In this document: piece after piece, positions 7,101 through 10,476 of the stretch
Layout: each line of letters begins with the position of its first letter
Position numbering within the stretch: the stretch's first letter is position 1
Origin: an uncultured Clostridia bacterium
GTDB lineage: Bacteria > Bacillota > Clostridia > Oscillospirales > Ruminococcaceae
Direction of reading: 5' to 3'
Assembly: GCA_947588775.1 (NCBI GenBank)
Contig: CANPZQ010000072.1
Span: 1 to 10,476 of the forward strand
DNA: 10,476 nucleotides
Program-made: the position numbers and the translations under genes
The notes under the pieces: model-generated
Told to the model about the DNA's origin: nothing
What the model saw: only the letters and a program-made list of their open reading frames with translations
The model's database searches: none

Positions 7101-7975
7101 GCTATACGATTATTGACGCGCACCTGCATCTTTGGGAGCGGCAAAACGGCTTGGTAGGCGGGTTTGCGGTACATCACACCGAACACGGAAGGTCGACTTT
7201 TTTGGGCGAAGAGCGGCAGATGATGCCGCCGTACATGGACGACGGTGTGAACACCGCCGAGCGGCTTTTGGGGAACATGGACTACGCGCGGGTCGCGGCT
7301 TGCTGCGTCACGCAGGAGTACATGGACGGAAACCAGGACGAGTACCTTTTAAAAGTGCGGCAGAAATGGCCGGAACGGTTCCGCGTCTGCTCGCTTTTTT
7401 GGGAACGGCCCGACTACCGAACCGAGGGGTTCGACGGGCTGAAAATCTGCGCCTCGAGGCTTTCGGACCGCGATTTGAAAAAGCTTTTGCCGGTTTTTCG
7501 GGATATTGAGCGGCGGGGGATGTATATTTCCATCGACCTTGCCGACGGGGCGGAGCAGACCGACGACATGCGTTATCTGATTGAGCAATGCCCCGATTTG
7601 AGGATTGCTGTCGGGCATTTCGGCATGGTGACAACGCCGGGCTGGCAGGAACAGATTAAGCTTGCGCGTTACCCGAACGTCTACATCGAGAGCGGCGGGC
7701 TGACATGGCTATTTAACAAGGAATTTTACCCGTTTCCGTCGGCGGTGGAGGCAATCCGCGAGGCCGCCGACATCTGCGGAATCGAGAAGCTTATGTGGGG
7801 AAGCGACTATCCGCGAACGATGGTAGAAATTACCTATAAGATGGCGGTGCGGTTCATTCTTGAAACGCCAAGGCTTACCGATGATGAAAAACGGGCGTTT
7901 TTGGGGGAAAACGCGAAAAAGTTTTATGGGTTTGGGGAATTGCCGGAGATGGGGGAGATTGGGAATATGCTGTAG
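7097..7975 (+). CDS. Amidohydrolase_2 (COG3618-like) protein, probable sugar lactonase
   Basis: A 292-residue TIM-barrel hydrolase of the amidohydrolase superfamily. Visible motifs are HxH after the first strand (DAHLHLW, His9 and His11), FDGLKI on a middle strand, His174 in VGHFG and the closing aspartate Asp237 in WGSDYPR. This resembles COG3618-type proteins, several of which hydrolyse L-fucono-, L-galactono- or L-rhamnono-1,5-lactones. In this operon a lactonase would open the product of the first dehydrogenase to the aldonate used by the LgoD-like enzyme; that role is inferred. The start is an unusual TTG at 7097 sharing TTGA with the uxaA stop, with AAGGA (7080-7084) 12 nt upstream; no in-frame ATG precedes the DAHLHLW motif, so the TTG is needed. 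It is the last operon gene; a palindromic element begins 12 nt after the stop, without a T-tail. Confidence 0.75.
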   Translation: MSYTIIDAHLHLWERQNGLVGGFAVHHTEHGRSTFLGEERQMMPPYMDDGVNTAERLLGNMDYARVAACCVTQEYMDGNQDEYLLKVRQKWPERFRVCSLFWERPDYRTEGFDGLKICASRLSDRDLKKLLPVFRDIERRGMYISIDLADGAEQTDDMRYLIEQCPDLRIAVGHFGMVTTPGWQEQIKLARYPNVYIESGGLTWLFNKEFYPFPSAVEAIREAADICGIEKLMWGSDYPRTMVEITYKMAVRFILETPRLTDDEKRAFLGENAKKFYGFGELPEMGEIGNML

Positions 7976-7987
7976 GGTGGGGGAGAG

Positions 7988-8077
7988 ATGGGCGCGGGGG
8001 CGGAGCGAGGGGGATTTGCAAAGGGGGGAGGGGCGGGTGGGTGGGGCCAACCAAGACAGCGGAGCCCCCGCGCCCAT
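7988..8077 (+). repeat. G4-hairpin element copy F (long-loop type)
   Basis: Arms ATGGGCGCGGGGGC (7988-8001) and GCCCCCGCGCCCAT (8064-8077) pair perfectly over 14 bp around a 62-nt interior. The interior carries five G-tracts separated by single bases at 8023-8046. Flanks within the loop (GGAGCG at the left, ACAGCGGA at the right) resemble those of copy E (10352-10430), so the two form a subtype. It lies 12 nt after the amidohydrolase stop, with the G-rich strand matching the mRNA. Confidence 0.8.
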
Positions 8078-8087
8078 TCGCGACGAA

Positions 8088-8128
8088 CCCGCCCCCGAAG
8101 CCCCCTTGCGGGGCTGAGCGGGGGTGGG
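8088..8128. repeat. Companion hairpin beside copy F
   Basis: CCCGCCCCCG (8088-8097) pairs with CGGGGGTGGG (8119-8128) with one G-U, and AGCCCC/GGGGCT (8099-8104, 8110-8115) extends the stem to a CTTGC loop. In inverted orientation the module resembles the one at 8477-8523. There is no T-run, so it is not a standard terminator. Confidence 0.65.
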
Positions 8129-8222
8129 TGAGGAACGAATTTTACCCGCTGTCATCGCAATCTTTCGGTAGAGGCACCGTCCGGCTTTCGTTTTTTTGGC
8201 CGGCTGTTTTCTGCGTAAGCCC

Positions 8223-8307
8223 GGCGCGGCGAATGGGGCTGTCTTTCTGTGCCCGCCCACCCGCCCGCTCAACTTTCCCACTACCCACCCGCCCCATTCG
8301 CCGCGCC
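8223..8307 (-). repeat. G4-hairpin element copy D
   Basis: Arms GGCGCGGCGAATGGGGC (8223-8239) and GCCCCATTCGCCGCGCC (8291-8307) are perfectly complementary over 17 bp around a 51-nt interior. The core CCCGCCCACCCGCCC (8252-8266) gives a four-tract G-quadruplex motif with one-base loops on the minus strand. The stem differs from copy B at five positions, each matched by the complementary change in the other arm. Confidence 0.85.
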
Positions 8308-8328
8308 TTGACGGCAGTATCAAGGGCA

Positions 8329-8410
8329 GCGCGGCGGAAAAAGCGGGGAAAGGGCTGGAAACTGCGGGGGTGGGCGGGTGGGACGAAGAAGGCAGCTTTT
8401 TCCGCCGCGC
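8329..8410 (+). repeat. G4-hairpin element copy C
   Basis: Arms GCGCGGCGGAAAAAGC (8329-8344) and GCTTTTTCCGCCGCGC (8395-8410) pair perfectly over 16 bp around a 50-nt interior. GGGGGTGGGCGGGTGGG (8366-8382) is a canonical G-quadruplex motif with single-base loops on the + strand. It is inverted relative to its neighbours at 8223-8307 and 8580-8663. Confidence 0.85.
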
Positions 8411-8476
8411 GGGCGGTTCAAAGTACAGAGGCTGCAAAAAACATAGCTTTAAAAAAGCCGCAGCTGTCTGCAAAAG

Positions 8477-8523
8477 CCCGTCCCTCACCCGCCCCCGCTC
8501 CGCCTGCGGCTCCGGGGGACGGG
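8477..8523. repeat. Companion hairpin upstream of copy B
   Basis: CCCGTCCC (8477-8484) pairs with GGGACGGG (8516-8523), with an inner CCGC/GCGG pairing (8500-8503, 8506-8509). CGCTCCGCCTGCGGCTCCG (8496-8514) and CGGGATTCGGC (8520-8530) recur exactly, inverted, at 10458-10476 and 10441-10451 beside copy E. In both places the module lies on the same side relative to the element's orientation, so the pair behaves as a composite unit. Confidence 0.75.
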
Positions 8524-8579
8524 ATTCGGCCCGGGCGGGGGGAGGGGCGCGCGATTTTCTTGGGCTCCTGCGCAACCCC

Positions 8580-8663
8580 GGCGCGGCGGAGAAAGCTACT
8601 GCGTCGGTCCCACCCACCCGCCCCCCTCACTTTCGCATTTTTCCCCGCTTTCTCCGCCGCGCC
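8580..8663 (-). repeat. G4-hairpin element copy B
   Basis: Arms GGCGCGGCGGAGAAAGC (8580-8596) and GCTTTCTCCGCCGCGCC (8647-8663) are perfectly complementary over 17 bp around a 50-nt interior. The core CCCACCCACCCGCCCCCC (8609-8626) is a G-quadruplex motif with one-base loops on the minus strand. The interior and right arm closely match copy A at the window start. It ends 30 nt before the fucU ribosome binding site. Confidence 0.88.
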
Positions 8664-8706
8664 TCCCCCAAAACCACAAAAAATCCACCCTCAAAGGAGA
8701 ATCCAC

Positions 8707-9153
8707 ATGCTTAAAAACATACCCGCAATAATCCCGCCGAGGCTTCTGATGGTGCTCGACGAAATGGGCCACGGCGATACAATAGTCATCGGCGACGGGA
8801 ACTTTCCGGCAGCGTCGGTCGGCAAAAACGCGGAGGTTATCCGCCTCGACGGCCACGGCGTTCCGGAGGTTCTGGAGGCGGTGCTTAGGCTCATTCCGCT
8901 CGACCAGTACGTCGAAAGGCCGGTAATGCTGATGGACCGCGTCCCCGGCGACAGCGCGGACGTTTCCATATGGCAGACATACACGAGGCTCCTGAAGGAA
9001 GCCGAAAACCGCGATGAAAATTCAATTGAGTTTCTTGAACGCTTCGCATTTTATGAGGAAGCAAAAAAGGCGTATGCCGTCGTCGCGACGAGCGAAACAA
9101 GCCAATACGCGAACGTAATTTTGCGAAAGGGTTGCATTATTCCGGGAAAATAA
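8707..9153 (+). CDS. fucU: L-fucose mutarotase
   Basis: A 148-residue cytoplasmic protein of the RbsD/FucU family, which interconverts the alpha and beta anomers of L-fucose and related sugars so that anomer-specific enzymes receive substrate. It aligns by eye with E. coli FucU (about 140 residues) along its whole length: LKNI.P.I.P.LL.VL.EMGHGD with His22 and Asp24, D.NFPA, VIRLDG, the RFAFYE.AKKAYAVV block and the final Y.N..L.KG. The ATG at 8707 follows the strong site AAAGGAGA (8693-8700); longer upstream frames run through repeats and are rejected. L-galactose differs from L-fucose only by the C6 hydroxyl, so a mutarotase fits the operon upstream, though 731 bp of repeats separate them and no promoter of its own is obvious. 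Ribose or other pyranose substrates are less likely. Confidence 0.92.
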   Translation: MLKNIPAIIPPRLLMVLDEMGHGDTIVIGDGNFPAASVGKNAEVIRLDGHGVPEVLEAVLRLIPLDQYVERPVMLMDRVPGDSADVSIWQTYTRLLKEAENRDENSIEFLERFAFYEEAKKAYAVVATSETSQYANVILRKGCIIPGK

Positions 9154-9181
9154 CCGGGTCGGGGAATGGCAACGCGGCAAA

Positions 9182-9288
9182 AAAGGCAAATCAGACTAAC
9201 AATCCGATATACGGAGTATGAGTTTCAAAAGGGAGATAATAAGCTTTTGATTATCGGAAAATAATTTTTTCGCTCCCGGCTTGCCTTT
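9182..9288. repeat. Nested inverted repeats after fucU
   Basis: AAAGGCAA (9182-9189) matches TTGCCTTT (9281-9288); inside it GGGAG (9231-9235) matches CTCCC (9273-9277), and inside that GATAAT (9235-9240) matches ATTATC (9250-9255), followed by a T6 run. This could be a folded 3' end or weak terminator for fucU, or an unclassified RNA structure. Long loops make the pairing uncertain. Confidence 0.35.
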
Positions 9289-9385
9289 CGTCCCGTTTTT
9301 TCGCCGTATTTTCGGACATTTCCATAAAACGAATTAACAAAGCCGCGGGATTGCGCATAAATGCCCAATAATTTTCCGCCGATAC

Positions 9386-9413
9386 TTGACATGGCGGAGA
9401 AAAAGAGTATAAT
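9386..9413 (+). promoter_or_regulatory. Perfect-consensus SigA promoter of the small lipoprotein gene
   Basis: TTGACA (9386-9391), a 16-bp spacer and TATAAT (9408-9413) match the consensus hexamers at every position. Transcription near 9420 gives a leader of about 35 nt before the ATG at 9454 and rules out the earlier in-frame ATG at 9361. Confidence 0.92.
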
Positions 9414-9453
9414 GTTTTTGTATCTTCAGGATACCGAAAGGAGATTATTTCAA

Positions 9454-10191
9454 ATGAAAAAGATTTTCGCGCTTATTCTTGCGGCAACGCTCGCGCTTTC
9501 TCTTGCGGCCTGCGGGGACGGCGGCGCAGACGCCGACGAGAAGTCCGAGGGCGTTATGACCCATGATGAGTACATCGCGGCGGACGTAGACACTCAGGTT
9601 GTCGTAGAAACCTATGTTCAGGCAAAGCAGTCGTGGTGGGAGGACAAGGCGACCGTCTATACTCAGGACAAGGACGGCGCGTACTTCCTCTATAACATGG
9701 CATGCTCCGAGGAGGACTACGCAAAGCTTACCCCCGGCACAAAGATTAAAGTCACCGGCTACAAGTCCGAATGGTCGGGCGAGGTCGAAATCATCGACGC
9801 GACCTTCGAGATTCTGGAAGGAAACTATGTTGCCGAGCCCCTCGACGTAACCTCGCTTCTCGGCACCGACGATTTGATCAAGCACCAGAACGAGTATGTA
9901 AGCTTCAAGGGCATGACCGTTGAGGCCTCGAAGGACGCCGACGGCAACGACGTTGCGTTCCTCTACAACTACGACGGCTCCGGACAGGACGGCTCCGACC
10001 TTTACTTCAACGTTTCGCTGAACGGCCAGACCTACACCTTCACCGTCGAGTCCTACCTCTGCGACAGCTCGACCGAGGTATACAGCGCGGTCAAGAACCT
10101 AAAAATCGGCGACAAAATCGACCTCGAAGGCTACCTCTACTGGTACGAGGGCGTAAACCCACACATCATTTCCGTGAAATCTGCGGGATAA
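9454..10191 (+). CDS. Small secreted lipoprotein with two OB-fold-like repeats
   Basis: A 245-residue lipoprotein of unknown function. The signal peptide is classic (MKK, hydrophobic core, lipobox LAAC, lipidated Cys20), so it should sit on the outer membrane face. After an acidic linker two similar beta-rich halves follow, about residues 40-125 and 130-245: each has an early VVVETYV or YVSFKGMTV strand, an aromatic/acidic middle with FLYN, and a late GTKIKVTGY or GDKIDLEGY turn. This G-x-KI-x-(V/L)-x-GY pattern suggests OB-fold domains, as in many uncharacterised Clostridia lipoproteins; binding to polysaccharide or other ligands is a guess. AAAGGAGA (9437-9444), 9 nt before ATG 9454, and the promoter at 9386-9413 fix the start. 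It has its own terminator, so it is a single-gene unit. Codons are GC-ending, like the solute-binding protein gene. Confidence 0.85.
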   Translation: MKKIFALILAATLALSLAACGDGGADADEKSEGVMTHDEYIAADVDTQVVVETYVQAKQSWWEDKATVYTQDKDGAYFLYNMACSEEDYAKLTPGTKIKVTGYKSEWSGEVEIIDATFEILEGNYVAEPLDVTSLLGTDDLIKHQNEYVSFKGMTVEASKDADGNDVAFLYNYDGSGQDGSDLYFNVSLNGQTYTFTVESYLCDSSTEVYSAVKNLKIGDKIDLEGYLYWYEGVNPHIISVKSAG

Positions 10192-10215
10192 GGATTTAGA
10201 GTTGATATGATGAAA

Positions 10216-10260
10216 CACCCCCCCGGCTGCGCTGAATTGGCGCGGGCGGGGGTGGTTTTT
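10216..10260 (+). terminator. Rho-independent terminator after the small lipoprotein gene
   Basis: CACCCCC (10216-10222) pairs with GGGGGTG (10248-10254), with further GC-rich pairing inside (GCGC with GCGC) around a TGAATTG loop. A run of five T follows at 10256-10260. It lies 24 nt after the stop codon. Confidence 0.85.
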
Positions 10261-10270
10261 GATAGAAGAT

Positions 10271-10297
10271 AGATAGTTAGATAGTTAGATAGTTAGA
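10271..10297. repeat. Octamer tandem repeat (AGATAGTT x3)
   Basis: AGATAGTT repeats exactly three times (10271-10294) and continues as AGA, flanked by related GATAGAAGAT sequence. An 8-bp unit containing TAG places stops in all three forward frames. It may be a slippage-prone microsatellite. Confidence 0.8.
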
Positions 10298-10351
10298 AGA
10301 TAGAAATTTGCGATAAAAGGGTTTAGCACGACAATTTGGGAACACGAGGGA

Positions 10352-10430
10352 CGCGGGGACGGAGCGGAAAAAGCCCGCGAAACTATGGGGGCGGGCGGGT
10401 GGGACTGACGAAACCAGCGTAGTCCCCGCG
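10352..10430 (+). repeat. G4-hairpin element copy E (long-loop type)
   Basis: CGCGGGGAC (10352-10360) pairs perfectly with GTCCCCGCG (10422-10430) around a 61-nt interior. GGGGGCGGGCGGGTGGG (10387-10403) is a G-quadruplex motif with single-base loops on the + strand, followed by GGGACTGACG as in copies A and B (GGGACCGACG on their G-rich strand). The interior flanks GGAGCG and ACCAGCG link it to copy F (7988-8077). Confidence 0.82.
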
Positions 10431-10440
10431 CCCCGCCTGA

Positions 10441-10476
10441 GCCGAATCCCGCCCCCTCGGAGCCGCAGGCGGAGCG
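10441..10476. repeat. Companion module beside copy E (cut by window end)
   Basis: GCCGAATCCCG (10441-10451) and the 19 bases at 10458-10476 are exact inverted copies of 8520-8530 and 8496-8514. The unit continues beyond the window. Confidence 0.75.

Larger units (their letters stand above)
7976..8706. other. 731-bp gene-free region packed with palindromic repeats
   Basis: Between the operon end and fucU lie four G-quadruplex-hairpin elements (7988-8077, 8223-8307, 8329-8410, 8580-8663) and two companion hairpins (8088-8128, 8477-8523). Stretches 8139-8222 and 8411-8476 are linkers with T- or A-runs in which I see no gene. Long reading frames on both strands here give Pro/Arg/Ala-rich nonsense caused by GC content. 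I find no convincing promoter or U-tailed terminator, so it is unclear whether fucU is transcribed by read-through. Confidence 0.8.
9154..9453. other. Intergenic region between fucU and the small lipoprotein gene
   Basis: Contains a nested set of inverted repeats (9182-9288), two T6 runs (9265-9270 and 9296-9301) that may contribute to ending fucU transcription, and a consensus promoter (9386-9413). An ATG at 9361 lies upstream of that promoter and in frame with the lipoprotein, but is not a credible start. No gene is seen. Confidence 0.65.
10192..10476. other. Downstream intergenic region to window end
   Basis: Holds the terminator of the small lipoprotein gene (10216-10260), a short octamer tandem repeat (10271-10297), copy E of the G4-hairpin element (10352-10430) and the start of its companion module (10441-10476), which runs off the window. 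No gene is seen. Confidence 0.75.

Noticed and set aside
8181..8210. Hairpin with T7 run as a terminator between the operon and fucU
   Set aside because: The T-run lies inside the loop between CCGGC and GCCGG rather than after a stem, so it does not fit an intrinsic terminator.
8417..8447. Possible promoter for fucU (TTCAAA ... CATAGC)
   Set aside because: The -10 match is poor, and the sequence belongs to the flank of a repeat element.
7709..8617. Minus-strand reading frame of 302 codons spanning the amidohydrolase end and the repeats
   Set aside because: Pro/Arg/Ser-rich product with no recognisable domain, running through palindromic repeats; it results from GC-rich sequence with few stops.
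8041..8706. N-terminal extension of fucU of about 222 residues from an upstream start
   Set aside because: The extension is low-complexity translation of the repeats; FucU family length and the strong ribosome binding site at 8693-8700 place the start at 8707.
7976..8706. CRISPR array
   Set aside because: The repeats are palindromic, occur in both orientations, have irregular spacing and lack uniform spacers; no cas genes are present.
9361..9453. Earlier in-frame ATG for the small lipoprotein
   Set aside because: It lies upstream of a perfect consensus promoter and would bury the lipoprotein signal peptide; ATG 9454 has a strong ribosome binding site.

Overview
The window looks like a chromosomal segment of a GC-rich Gram-positive anaerobe, probably an uncultured Clostridia/Oscillospiraceae-type bacterium of a gut or rumen community. 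This is inferred from two typical lipoprotein signal peptides, near-consensus SigA-type promoters, strong purine-rich ribosome binding sites, U-tailed hairpin terminators and the protein families present. No taxonomic marker gene is present. All eight recognisable genes lie on the + strand.

Layout. Positions 1-351 hold the end of a repeat element, a terminator for an off-window gene, and the promoter, two small palindromes and folded leader of the first gene. 352-1824 encodes an ABC-type solute-binding lipoprotein, closed by a strong terminator. A promoter at 2097-2125 starts a tight five-gene operon (2158-7975): an MDR sugar dehydrogenase, an LgoD-like zinc dehydrogenase, a UxaB-type tagaturonate reductase, a UxaA-type altronate dehydratase and a COG3618-like amidohydrolase (lactonase candidate). 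The last four genes are joined by overlaps of 1-4 nt. 7976-8706 has no gene but is packed with GC-rich palindromic repeats. 8707-9153 encodes the fucose mutarotase FucU. 9454-10191 encodes a small lipoprotein with its own consensus promoter and a terminator. The window ends in another repeat element.

How the genes work together (inference from families). FucU equilibrates sugar anomers, the first dehydrogenase oxidises C1 to a lactone, the amidohydrolase opens the lactone to L-galactonate, the LgoD-like enzyme makes D-tagaturonate, UxaB makes D-altronate and UxaA makes 2-keto-3-deoxy-D-gluconate. This is an oxidative L-galactose route feeding the Entner-Doudoroff intermediates. L-fucose (6-deoxy-L-galactose) is the main alternative substrate. 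KDG kinase, KDPG aldolase, permeases and a regulator are not in the window.

The least ordinary feature is a family of at least six dispersed intergenic elements. Each carries a G-quadruplex-type motif with single-base loops, and in the five complete copies it sits inside a 9-17 bp perfect hairpin. The stem sequence changes between copies while pairing is kept intact, and several copies carry a second hairpin module alongside.
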